Both the position numbers and the translations under genes were made by a program. The notes under the pieces were generated by a model. It worked only from the letters and a program-made list of their open reading frames with translations. It was not told the DNA's origin and did not search any database. DNA of 64,000 nucleotides from a virus: positions 1 through 64,000 of the IMG/VR virus record IMGVR_UViG_3300021512_000004. One strand, written 5' to 3'. Positions 35,144-41,777 of this stretch are shown one piece after another. The stretch's first letter is position 1, and each line of letters begins with the position of its first letter.

Positions 35144-35446
35144 CTACGGGCCGGGGCAGTCGCAGTGGGCGAAATCATCCCCGCAGACGTGGCAGATAAG
35201 GTTGAAGCCGCAGGTGTCTGCAGAGAGGTGGTCCTCATACAACTTTCCGCAGTCAGCACACTTACATTTGCTGGCATAAGATATCTCTGGAGGGTTCACC
35301 CACTCCATGAATTTCTCAGCTAATAGTTGGGCGGGTGTGGCAGGGTTGGGTTGGCCTGGGTCAAGTGGAGGGTCATATAGGACGCTGATATCTAAAGCCC
35401 CTTCGGACTGAGGATCGTCTGATATTGTTATGGTTACGGCGGTCAC
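35144..35446 (-). CDS. Zinc-ribbon-like hypothetical protein
   Basis: 100 residues from GTG with a GTGA overlap. The C-terminal 45 residues hold paired Cys motifs (SKCKCADCGK, LICHVCGDDFAHCDC), likely a zinc ribbon. The first half is acidic and Pro-rich. The neighbours are DNA modification and defence genes; function unknown. Confidence 0.6.
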   Translation of the reverse strand: MTAVTITISDDPQSEGALDISVLYDPPLDPGQPNPATPAQLLAEKFMEWVNPPEISYASKCKCADCGKLYEDHLSADTCGFNLICHVCGDDFAHCDCPGP

Positions 35447-35787
35447 TCCTCCGCCTCCTTTAGAATCAGTTCAAGCTCTGCCAGACAGTTCCAGGCCGCG
35501 TGGTGCTTATGTGGCAGGCCAGATTCCTGGTCAAGTTGGGTTATGCTTGCGTTGAGTTCATGCCTCCACTTAGCGTCGTTATACCTCTCTATCCCATTTG
35601 GGACAGATATCCATCCCCCTCTAGTGTACTTTTTTGCTCCATAGGTTCCGACTTCCGCTATGGCCAGAAGAGCCCTTGGGAAGTCTTTTATCAAACCTGC
35701 CAGGATTTTGCCGTCGTCTGCCTTTACTCCAAGCTGGTGGAGGTCTTCTTTGCTGTCGTCAGGGCTAGCTGCCTCTGTCAGGGACAT
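35443..35787 (-). CDS. dATP/dGTP diphosphohydrolase-like protein (DUF5664, MazZ N-terminal type)
   Basis: 114 residues with the full signature of the family: KADDGKILAGLIKDFPRALL, VAEVGTYGAKKYTRGGW, GIERYNDAKWRHELNA and ESGLPHKHHAAWNCLAELEL. Related MazZ proteins in Z-genome phages hydrolyse (d)GTP/dATP-type nucleotides to shape the dNTP pool. No PurZ or DatZ partner is visible in this window, so a genome-wide base change is not supported; it probably tunes nucleotide pools. It is in the minus-strand takeover cluster. Confidence 0.78.
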   Translation of the reverse strand: MSLTEAASPDDSKEDLHQLGVKADDGKILAGLIKDFPRALLAIAEVGTYGAKKYTRGGWISVPNGIERYNDAKWRHELNASITQLDQESGLPHKHHAAWNCLAELELILKEAEE

Positions 35788-35799
35788 ATTTCACTCCAT

Positions 35800-36054
35800 T
35801 TAAAAAGTAGTGGGTTGGGCAACGCTGCGAACGGCGCTCATAAACCCCGTTTGTAGCTCATTTTTCGCCTTACTCAACCATCGTTCGCCAGTTGCAATGT
35901 AGTCAGCCCCGTGTCCTGAGTTGTACAAGTCATGCAGGGCGTGATCAAAAACCTTACTCACTTTCTCAGAGACCTCTTTAAATTCGTTCATTAAGTCAAT
36001 CTCTTGCTGGCTTAAATCCCGATACCCTTTTATTTTCTTGTGTTGGTCTTTCAT
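35800..36054 (-). CDS. acb2: Anti-CBASS protein Acb2 family
   Basis: 84 residues matching the small helical Acb2 family: KIKGYRDLSQQEIDLMNEFK near the N-terminus and RWLSKAKNELQTGFMSAVR with SVAQPTTF at the C-terminus. Acb2 hexamers bind and sequester the cyclic di- and trinucleotides that activate CBASS effectors, blocking abortive infection. The conserved ends are intact and the length is right. Its place among methylase and nucleotide genes fits an early anti-defence operon. Confidence 0.88.
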   Translation of the reverse strand: MKDQHKKIKGYRDLSQQEIDLMNEFKEVSEKVSKVFDHALHDLYNSGHGADYIATGERWLSKAKNELQTGFMSAVRSVAQPTTF

Positions 36055-36341
36055 TTTACTCTCCTTAGTTTTCTTACATCGCCATAAAAACGATTACTGA
36101 ACTTGAACGGAGTACCATCTTTCTTTATCTTGTAGACTCGGATACTGAACCTATCCCCGCAGGGTTGGCTGTCTATAGACGCGACTAAGTAGTTCTCACA
36201 CTCCCCTGAAAGCCTATCTCCAACTGAAAAAGGGCATAGTTCCTCGGCTAAATCTTGCTCTGCAGCTGCCAACAGCCTACGATCTGCTGTAAGCCTGTCT
36301 TTGAGAGCTCTGATCTCTAGTTTTTGAGTTTCAATGTTCAA
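36051..36341 (-). CDS. Hypothetical protein with coiled-coil start
   Basis: 96 residues from TTG 36341 (AGGGA upstream and a TTGA overlap). Residues 1-35 are helical (QKLEIRALKDRLTADRRLLA). The rest looks like a small barrel (VGDRLSGECENYLVASID, NRFYGDVRKLRRVK). Overlaps the acb2 start by 4 bp. Function unknown. Confidence 0.5.
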   Translation of the reverse strand: MNIETQKLEIRALKDRLTADRRLLAAAEQDLAEELCPFSVGDRLSGECENYLVASIDSQPCGDRFSIRVYKIKKDGTPFKFSNRFYGDVRKLRRVK

Positions 36342-36595
36342 TTTATTTCCCTGGTAATTAGATGGTCTATTGCTATTTTAGCAAGGCTCAACGCCTTTTC
36401 CTCATCGACATTGTTAAAACCTATTTCCGCCTTATCCCAACCCTCTTCACTATCTTGGAAGGATATAGCAATAGAGCTGACCCCAAGCCCCGGAGGCATA
36501 AAATAAAATCGAATTTCTGGGACACACTCTTCCGGACTGCTATCAAGTTTAACTAAAACTTGCCCCACTTCAGTTTCATATAATTTTGCAAACAT
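36338..36595 (-). CDS. Small hypothetical protein
   Basis: 85 residues starting MFAKLYETEVGQVLVKLDSS; ATG 36595 has AGAGG six bases upstream, while an upstream start overlaps the preceding gene. Acidic C-terminal helix (EEKALSLAKIAIDHLITREI). The sheet-rich middle recalls short phage proteins of unknown role. Confidence 0.5.
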   Translation of the reverse strand: MFAKLYETEVGQVLVKLDSSPEECVPEIRFYFMPPGLGVSSIAISFQDSEEGWDKAEIGFNNVDEEKALSLAKIAIDHLITREIN

Positions 36596-36596
36596 T

Positions 36597-36785
36597 TTAA
36601 ACCTCTTTAGACGTACTTCCATCGTCTGGACGACACTTCTTTTTCAGCTTTCCAATATAAACAACGACTGTTGCTAATAGGTATTTAGCTAAGAGTCTTG
36701 AATCAGGCATTGATAGCGAGATAGCGACGAATACCGCTCCAACTACTATTGCTGCTAAACAGCAGATGATGAATAGGGCTTCCAT
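36597..36785 (-). CDS. Small membrane protein
   Basis: 62 residues. One or two hydrophobic segments (LFIICCLAAIVVGAVFVAIS, LLATVVVYIG) and a basic-acidic tail (KLKKKCRPDDGSTSKEV). It lies in the early minus-strand operon. Function unknown. Confidence 0.5.
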   Translation of the reverse strand: MEALFIICCLAAIVVGAVFVAISLSMPDSRLLAKYLLATVVVYIGKLKKKCRPDDGSTSKEV

Positions 36786-36807
36786 AAATGGAAGTCCCCC
36801 TTATTGC

Positions 36808-37269
36808 CTAATACTTAGAGCAACTTCTAGCAGGGCCGCCGGTTCTGGTTTCCTTTACTTGAGGTTTCTTGGGCAGTTTTTTGATTACTAACTGCTGTTC
36901 ATCAACCCACCAGCTATCAGGGCTGACGTTAGTCATGCCAAGTTTAGACTCAATGAAGATTCTGGAGCAGCCGTTCAGGTAAACAGCTCTACCAGTGGCT
37001 GTGCCTTTCTGCCCTCGTATAGGGTCGTCAACTATAGCCCCAAGAGGAACGGTTTGTGCAGGGGCAGGCATGGGCTCCATAACTGGCGGAGCGTCTGTAA
37101 CCTTCAGCTGGGGGTCGTCCACCATTCTGCCCTCCGGCACCTTCCCGTCTTTGTCAACTTGAGGCTGAACAAAGTAGCGGTCACATCCGTACAGGTAGGA
37201 GGCTCTGTTCTCTGCTATTCCTTCAAGTCCTGTTACTTGGTCTATTACGAAACTTCCTAATTTAATCAT
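36808..37269 (-). CDS. Protein with two repeated SH3-like units
   Basis: 153 residues. Two similar halves are seen: LGSFVIDQVTGLEGIAENRA with YLYGCDRYFVQPQ, and LGAIVDDPIRGQKGTATGRA with YLNGCSRIFIES. A Pro-rich linker (PPVMEPMPAPAQT) joins them. This duplicated unit occurs in many phage early proteins of unknown role. The second gene from the divergent promoter region. Confidence 0.6.
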   Translation of the reverse strand: MIKLGSFVIDQVTGLEGIAENRASYLYGCDRYFVQPQVDKDGKVPEGRMVDDPQLKVTDAPPVMEPMPAPAQTVPLGAIVDDPIRGQKGTATGRAVYLNGCSRIFIESKLGMTNVSPDSWWVDEQQLVIKKLPKKPQVKETRTGGPARSCSKY

Positions 37270-37332
37270 TTGTTTGTGTCCTGTTTTGGGTTTTGTTGGA
37301 TTCTGATCGGAGCCGGGCAGTTAAACTTGCAG

Positions 37333-37500
37333 TTATGGCGGAACATTTTGACTCTTCTCATAAGCGCAGTCAGCGCACATACATGCTCTTTTGTTGCCAG
37401 TAAACTCTTTCTTGCATCTGTAGCACAGGTTGGAGTAGTTTCCTGGGGCCCAGCCGCGCCTCTTAGGGCGAAGGTCTCTGTCTACTTTATCGTCAGTCAA
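37333..37500 (-). CDS. Small zinc-finger protein
   Basis: 55 residues from TTG 37500, with AGAGG eight bases upstream; no ATG is available in frame. It contains RGWAPGNYSNLCYRCKKEFT followed by GNKRACMCADCAYE, a four-Cys zinc finger widely found in short phage proteins. First gene of the minus-strand early cluster, next to the divergent promoter region. Confidence 0.7.
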   Translation of the reverse strand: MTDDKVDRDLRPKRRGWAPGNYSNLCYRCKKEFTGNKRACMCADCAYEKSQNVPP

Positions 37501-37764
37501 TTTCTTTGCCTCTACTTTAAAGGGGTAGTTTGCCTTGGAAATGAGGCAAAGTCAAGAGTCTGGTGTGGGTAATACACCTGGGAGTTGAAAAGGGGCCGGG
37601 TAGGTGGAGGGGGTAGTATATATAGGTGAAATAAAGCCCAAAATAAAAGTCGTGGTGGGGGTTTTCTTCAATGAAATCAATGACTTAGCACCGCACTATT
37701 AATTTTGACAATAGTATGAGATGAGCGTATAGTACGCCTATCTTAATTTTTTACAGGAAGCACC
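37501..37764. promoter_or_regulatory. Divergent intergenic control region
   Basis: 264 bp between the two early gene blocks. The plus-strand promoter is listed separately. On the minus side there is an AT-rich tract (TATATATA around 37616-37624) that could hold a -10 element, but no convincing -35 was found. A near-match to the later ACTATTAA repeats lies at 37695-37702. Confidence 0.5.
37705..37733 (+). promoter_or_regulatory. Strong sigma70-type early promoter
   Basis: TTGACA at 37705-37710 is followed by a 17-base spacer and TATAGT at 37728-37733. It is close to consensus and placed before the first plus-strand early gene; transcription should start near 37740. Confidence 0.85.
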
Positions 37765-37846
37765 ATGACCCAGGCCCAGGCTATGCCTACGTTTTTTACC
37801 CCGTCCGTGGACGGGCGTGGGACGCCTACGCCTGAATTTTCCCAAC

Positions 37847-37860
37847 GTGTGAATTCACAC
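37847..37860. repeat. GAATTC palindrome 1
   Basis: GTGTGAATTCACAC, 24 bp before the ATG of the first early gene. Core is perfect; flanks are not symmetric. Confidence 0.85.
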
Positions 37861-37884
37861 AAGCCAAACCGACAAGGTGAAATT

Positions 37885-38646
37885 ATGAAAACTACAAATG
37901 AAATTTCAAAATCAATTGACAATTCAAAAACAGACAAGAAGGCAAGTAAAATGATTGATATTAAAACACTGGAAAAAAGTTTTAAATCTGCCCAACTATC
38001 CGCAATAAAAGAGGGAAAACAAACTCCCCTTTTCAAATCATTGGTAGGATTAGAAAACAGTTATGGAAAAGTTTTAAACTCTGTTAGGGAATACGTATCT
38101 CAAATTGAAAAAACAAAACAGGGCAAGCCATGCCTAGCATCTACCAAAAAATCTATTGCTCAAGTTTTGACCGTCATGGATGCGTACCACCTTTACAGAA
38201 TCGCGCCTCATGGTAGCCAGTCAACCCGCCACGCTCCCAATGGTATCCTTCAAAATGTCAAGCGAGAAGTACAAAAAATATTTTCCAATGACCAATACGC
38301 TGTATTGATCGAAAAACCCAGAGGCAAGGCCCACGCTTTCAAAATGGTAAAATCTTCTCCTGTAGTGGTAGGTATCACTGCCAAGGCTAAGGGCCAGCAA
38401 ATTGTAAGCGTTCCCACTGATATTGATACACCTAGCGCCAAGGCAAAGGGAAAGACAAAAGACAACGCCAAGGCTGAAGGGTTGTCACAGGTAGAACAGG
38501 CGGCGCTAATCAATGAACTAGAGCCGGTCGAATTATCAAACGCTGAAAAGCAGGCCCTAGTGTCTGAACTGGTTAAAAAGGTAGGTATTAAGTTTGCAAT
38601 GGATACCTTGCTAAGTATGGCTGAACAGGAAGCACTAGCCAACTAA
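37885..38646 (+). CDS. First early protein, Lys-rich, unknown
   Basis: 253 residues from ATG 37885 (AAGGTG six bases upstream), which keeps the palindrome-ribosome site-ATG order seen at other sites. An in-frame ATG at 37765 with GGAAG would add 40 residues and is possible. The protein is Lys/Ser-rich, with ALINELEPVELSNAEKQALV near the C-terminus and no known domain. First gene after the strong promoter and followed by a terminator, so it is probably highly expressed as an immediate-early host-takeover protein. Confidence 0.65.
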   Translation: MKTTNEISKSIDNSKTDKKASKMIDIKTLEKSFKSAQLSAIKEGKQTPLFKSLVGLENSYGKVLNSVREYVSQIEKTKQGKPCLASTKKSIAQVLTVMDAYHLYRIAPHGSQSTRHAPNGILQNVKREVQKIFSNDQYAVLIEKPRGKAHAFKMVKSSPVVVGITAKAKGQQIVSVPTDIDTPSAKAKGKTKDNAKAEGLSQVEQAALINELEPVELSNAEKQALVSELVKKVGIKFAMDTLLSMAEQEALAN

Positions 38647-38664
38647 ACCCAATCCACATAGAAA

Positions 38665-38695
38665 CCAGCGAGGGCTTGGCCCTCGCTGGCTTTTC
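38665..38695 (+). terminator. Intrinsic terminator after first early gene
   Basis: Arms CCAGCGAGGGC and GCCCTCGCTGG (11 bp) with a TTG loop, followed by CTTTT. It separates the first early gene from the following operon. Confidence 0.88.
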
Positions 38696-38717
38696 CGTGC
38701 GCCTTAATTTTGACTTT

Positions 38718-38731
38718 GTGCGAATTCACAC
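38718..38731. repeat. GAATTC palindrome 2 (imperfect)
   Basis: GTGCGAATTCACAC; one mismatch in the left half. It follows TTTTGACTTT and lies ~50 bp before palindrome 3. Confidence 0.75.
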
Positions 38732-38782
38732 AGCTTCACTAACCCATTCTATGGGGGAGGGCATACCTTTGCGCCTTAATTT

Positions 38783-38810
38783 TGAGTTTGTGTGAATTCA
38801 CACAAACTCA
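38783..38810. repeat. GAATTC palindrome 3
   Basis: Perfect 28-bp palindrome, outer bases TGAGTT/AACTCA, placed directly before the GAGGAG ribosome site of the gene at 38823. Flanks differ from palindrome 4 yet remain self-complementary. Confidence 0.9.
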
Positions 38811-38822
38811 GAGGAGAATCTT

Positions 38823-39080
38823 ATGTTAGGAAAGATAACTAGACAAAACTTGATTGATTATGGGTTTGACCTTCAAAAAGAGACACCCATACGAATCCCA
38901 GCCCTAAAAGCCCTAAAAGGCCATTACCCACTAACCAGAGAGCTGATAGGCATGGAATTTTCGACCGTGGCCGAATCTTTGGCAGTAACCTTACTGTATA
39001 AGGCTAGCGAAGCCATGACGGCCATTAGAAAGGCTTATTGTCAGGGTTTGGTTCAAGGTCGAGTAATGGCTTTACTGTGA
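38823..39080 (+). CDS. Small early protein
   Basis: 85 residues, helical (KASEAMTAIRKAYCQGLVQG), with GAGGAG upstream. It is followed by the next gene with a GTGA overlap. No family recognised. Confidence 0.55.
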   Translation: MLGKITRQNLIDYGFDLQKETPIRIPALKALKGHYPLTRELIGMEFSTVAESLAVTLLYKASEAMTAIRKAYCQGLVQGRVMALL

Positions 39081-39262
39081 AAGTAGTCATCAGATACTGC
39101 CAACTATACAAGCTTTGGTACATCTGCCACGCAAAAAGCTATCAAAACGCTTTCAGAAATTCCTGTAATGGCTATTCGTCCAGAGATAAGGCGGCAGAAT
39201 TTGCAGAAGGCAAGGGTTGCGTCGTGGTAAAACACGGTTACGACCGCTCACAAGATTTTTGA
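39077..39262 (+). CDS. Small early protein
   Basis: 61 residues from GTG 39077 (GTGA overlap with previous stop); a longer frame start at 39038 would run through the previous gene. Begins MKVVIRYCQLYKLWYICHAK and ends in a basic helix. Function unknown. Confidence 0.5.
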   Translation: MKVVIRYCQLYKLWYICHAKSYQNAFRNSCNGYSSRDKAAEFAEGKGCVVVKHGYDRSQDF

Positions 39263-39263
39263 C

Positions 39264-39297
39264 TTTGACTCTTGTGTGAATTCACACAAGAGTCAAA
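39264..39297. repeat. GAATTC palindrome 4
   Basis: Perfect 34-bp palindrome, outer bases TTTGACTC/GAGTCAAA, the longest of the set. It lies 20 bp before the ATG of the gene at 39317. Confidence 0.92.
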
Positions 39298-39316
39298 CCA
39301 CTTAAAAGGAATCACC

Positions 39317-39553
39317 ATGAAATACAAAAACGATAAAGAGCTGAAGTTAAGTATCGCCAACAAAGTAAGAGCGTTCCACGCAGGGAGAGATCTGGTCAGA
39401 CAACTGCCCAGGTCGGCCTGGAGACAAGCCGAACATACGGCCCAGCATTCAAAGTTTGGATCAGAATCTATGCACCTTGGCATGTTGTCAGCTATTCGTG
39501 AGGTTCCGGCAAGGTTTGTTGGTAGGGATTTAACCCCTTGTACGGGCCGGTAG
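39317..39553 (+). CDS. Small early protein
   Basis: 78 residues from ATG 39317 with AAGGA upstream; an upstream in-frame start would begin inside palindrome 4. Basic, with FHAGRDLVRQLPRSAWRQAE. Function unknown. Confidence 0.5.
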   Translation: MKYKNDKELKLSIANKVRAFHAGRDLVRQLPRSAWRQAEHTAQHSKFGSESMHLGMLSAIREVPARFVGRDLTPCTGR

Positions 39554-40483
39554 GGAGGTTTTGGCAGGGAAGGCTACACTTTACCTTGATTGCGGACAAA
39601 GAGGGCAGGAGCGAGGAGAATAGTGGCAGGGAGCTCGTCTGACAGAAGGAAGGGCTGCGCAGCAAAATACCCCTATTCTTAATACTCTTCTTTACTATAT
39701 ATAATAATAATAATATTAATATATATATAAGTATAAGGAATATCATTCTTAAAGTCATTAAGGGGGTCTTTTTTGAGGGGGGGTCGATCCGGCTAAGAGA
39801 GGTCGCTGTTGTCTTCGTTTTGGCGAGTAAAACAGCCCCAGCCCCTAGCCCGTTCGACCCCATTTTTTGACCAAAACTATTAATAATCGCAAGACTATGT
39901 GGAATAGGTTCAAGACCCTTCCCTTTAGGCTTGCAGGAGCAAGCCTATCAGCCCTGTAAACAAATGTCAATTCAATACTAATACTCAATACTCGACCTGT
40001 AAAACGCATACTAAAAAAGCAAAATTTACGACTATGCCTTAATTTACAAAATACGCACTATTAACCTAACGGGGGAAACTATTAACTTCCTGAAAAACTA
40101 TAAAATCCAGTAGTTGGGAGTATGCACTATGCCTCCTTTTTTTGAAAAAGAGTAAGTCATTGATTATGAAGAATAAAATTTTATGGGAATGGAGGGCTTT
40201 TCTTTTTTGCCTAAGGTGGCGTGGCCACCTTAACATGCCAGATTCCTCCTGTCAATCGCAACAAAACCCTGGCAAACGTACTCACCTGCATAAATATGTT
40301 AATAACTTTGCCGATACAGGCATCATTAACCCTGAAAGATCTCTATAAGGGAGAATAATGCCCGTATCTTTACGTTTAGGGGTAAATATACCTATTGTGT
40401 CTCTTATGTCTCTTGTGTGAATTCACACAAAGTCACACAAGAGACATAAGAGACACAATAATCTCAACTAAGGAGTACCAACA
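39554..40483. other. 930-bp AT-rich non-coding region, possible replication origin
   Basis: No convincing gene is seen. An AT tract at ~39690-39735 (ATAATAATAATATTAATATA) is followed by a hairpin (39926-39947, arms TAGGCTTGC/GCAAGCCTA) and three ACTATTAA copies (39876, 40057, 40078; a fourth at 37695). A second hairpin is at 40212-40232 (TAAGGTGGC/GCCACCTTA). The combination of AT tract, short direct repeats and hairpins in an early region suggests an origin, not proven. Confidence 0.45.
40393..40460. repeat. Composite 28-bp inverted repeat with GAATTC palindrome 5
   Basis: Arms 40393-40420 and 40433-40460 are exact complements around a 12-base loop. The standard palindrome (40413-40430) overlaps the left arm and loop, so two alternative hairpins compete. 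It lies ~24 bp before the gene at 40484. Confidence 0.9.
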
Positions 40484-40720
40484 ATGTCTAACCACTTCAG
40501 ATACGCAATGTTAACTTCAGACTCATGCGAGTTGTTTTCCAGCTCCAGGAGTGCTCTACACGCCAAACACGCCCTCTTGGAAGACTTACCCTTAGGGTGG
40601 GAGGGGGAAATACCCACCTCCCCCTCCCACCCTAAAAATCAGACTTTCGAGGTGCAGGTCTGGAGAATCACCCCTGCAAATGCCCACCATGAAATGATCA
40701 AAAAATACGAGGTACATTGA
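40484..40720 (+). CDS. Small early protein containing a strong hairpin
   Basis: 78 residues with AGGAG eight bases upstream. It starts MSNHFRYAMLTSDSCELFSS; the middle (LPLGWEGEIPTSPSHPKN) is encoded by a perfect 17-bp inverted repeat at 40592-40635. The end FEVQVWRITPANAHHEMIKK is ordinary. Function unknown. Confidence 0.55.
   Translation: MSNHFRYAMLTSDSCELFSSSRSALHAKHALLEDLPLGWEGEIPTSPSHPKNQTFEVQVWRITPANAHHEMIKKYEVH
40592..40635. repeat. 17-bp inverted repeat within the gene at 40484
   Basis: Arms 40592-40608 and 40619-40635 pair perfectly (core GGGTGGGAGGGGGA) with a 10-base loop. It is purine-rich on one arm and has no T run; it could pause polymerase or ribosomes. Confidence 0.85.
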
Positions 40721-40721
40721 A

Positions 40722-41000
40722 ATGGATATCAATATGAAAGTAAAACTCGACATCTGGGTAAGCTCAGACTCAGACCCAGACTCAGGCCACGTTCACTTTT
40801 TCACCTCTAAGCGAATGGATAAAGACACAGAAAACTGGTACAGGGGTCGAGGCAATATGAAAGTTGGCGAGGCTGTGGTAGACCTGACCGACTACTACGC
40901 CACCTGCGCAGATTCGAAAGCTCAGACTCTTAAGGCGAGAGAGTCCGACCTGAGGAAATTGCTTGAGGATGTTCAACGGCAGATTAGTGAAGAAGCCTAA
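40722..41000 (+). CDS. Small early protein
   Basis: 92 residues. Asp/Ser-rich start (WVSSDSDPDSGHVHFFTSKR) and a helical C-terminus (ESDLRKLLEDVQRQISEEA). One base after the previous stop. No family recognised. Confidence 0.5.
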   Translation: MDINMKVKLDIWVSSDSDPDSGHVHFFTSKRMDKDTENWYRGRGNMKVGEAVVDLTDYYATCADSKAQTLKARESDLRKLLEDVQRQISEEA

Positions 41001-41409
41001 ACTCTCAATCTCTGAGCTGAGTGGCAGTCGCAGGAACTGGCAATGCAACCTGTTAATAGGTAGAAAGCCTGTGGCCAAAGTATTTGGCCCCCCTCTGACC
41101 TATCGGCTCAAGTCCTATGCCACGCAGGAACTGGCGGAATCTCTCGGCCCTATGTCTGAGGAGGAGTTTGAGGCGACGCTATCCCGCCTGGTAGAGACAG
41201 AGTTCTTATGGAAGAGGTTTCCCGGCTATCTAAACCGAACAACGGTAGGCCGTCATGGTTTAGGCTATATGGAGTGGAAGCGTCCGAGAGATAAGTTACG
41301 CCAGATCCTCCAGCAAGCCACTCTGTCCAGGCAGTACCCGGGTATTATTTTTTTGAATAATATGCGAGTGGACGTCGCCTTCCAGCACTATCTACAACGG
41401 ATGCTTTGA
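40963..41409 (+). CDS. Hypothetical early protein
   Basis: 148 residues from TTG 40963 (GAGG seven bases upstream); GTG 40987 would reduce the overlap with the previous gene but has no ribosome site. The middle has LAESLGPMSEEEFEATLSRL, then NRTTVGRHGLGYMEWKRPRD. Function unknown. Confidence 0.5.
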   Translation: MRMFNGRLVKKPKLSISELSGSRRNWQCNLLIGRKPVAKVFGPPLTYRLKSYATQELAESLGPMSEEEFEATLSRLVETEFLWKRFPGYLNRTTVGRHGLGYMEWKRPRDKLRQILQQATLSRQYPGIIFLNNMRVDVAFQHYLQRML

Positions 41410-41415
41410 CACGGC

Positions 41416-41437
41416 CTTTGTGTGAATTCACACAAAG
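41416..41437. repeat. GAATTC palindrome 6
   Basis: Perfect 22-bp palindrome with outer CTTT/AAAG, 28 bp before the ATG at 41466. A second half site (TCACACAAA) follows. Confidence 0.9.
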
Positions 41438-41465
41438 TCACACAAATCAAAAGAGGACTAAAACC

Positions 41466-41777
41466 ATGAGTGACTATCTGAAATACACATTGTTAAGTAT
41501 TGACGCATGGCGCAGCGGACAAGGCGGATGGGATTGGAACAATTGGCACAGGCTGGAGGAGGACATCTATATTGCTCCAGACCTGTCTAACCGAGCATTA
41601 ATTAAATTTTTTAGGGATGATCTGAACCTGATCAATGATAAATCAAAGGGCAAAGTGTCCATTGAGGATGACGATTACAATATCATTCTGCAAATTAGGC
41701 AGACTGGCGAACCTATATACGCCCTCTGCTACGGGATGCACGATAGAGAGGAATCAAAAAATGAAATTCATAATTGA
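41466..41777 (+). CDS. Small acidic early protein
   Basis: 103 residues from ATG 41466 with GAGGA upstream. MSDYLKYTLLSIDAWRSGQG and a Trp/Asn-rich patch (GGWDWNNWHRLEED). Overlaps the next gene by 17 bp. No family recognised. Confidence 0.5.
   Translation: MSDYLKYTLLSIDAWRSGQGGWDWNNWHRLEEDIYIAPDLSNRALIKFFRDDLNLINDKSKGKVSIEDDDYNIILQIRQTGEPIYALCYGMHDREESKNEIHN

Noticed and set aside
39492-39863. 123-residue minus-strand ORF in the AT-rich gap
   Set aside because: Low-complexity translation of the AT tract, no ribosome site, opposite to all neighbours.
40142-40348. 68-residue plus-strand ORF in the AT-rich gap
   Set aside because: Composition is not gene-like, it lacks a good ribosome site and runs through a hairpin.
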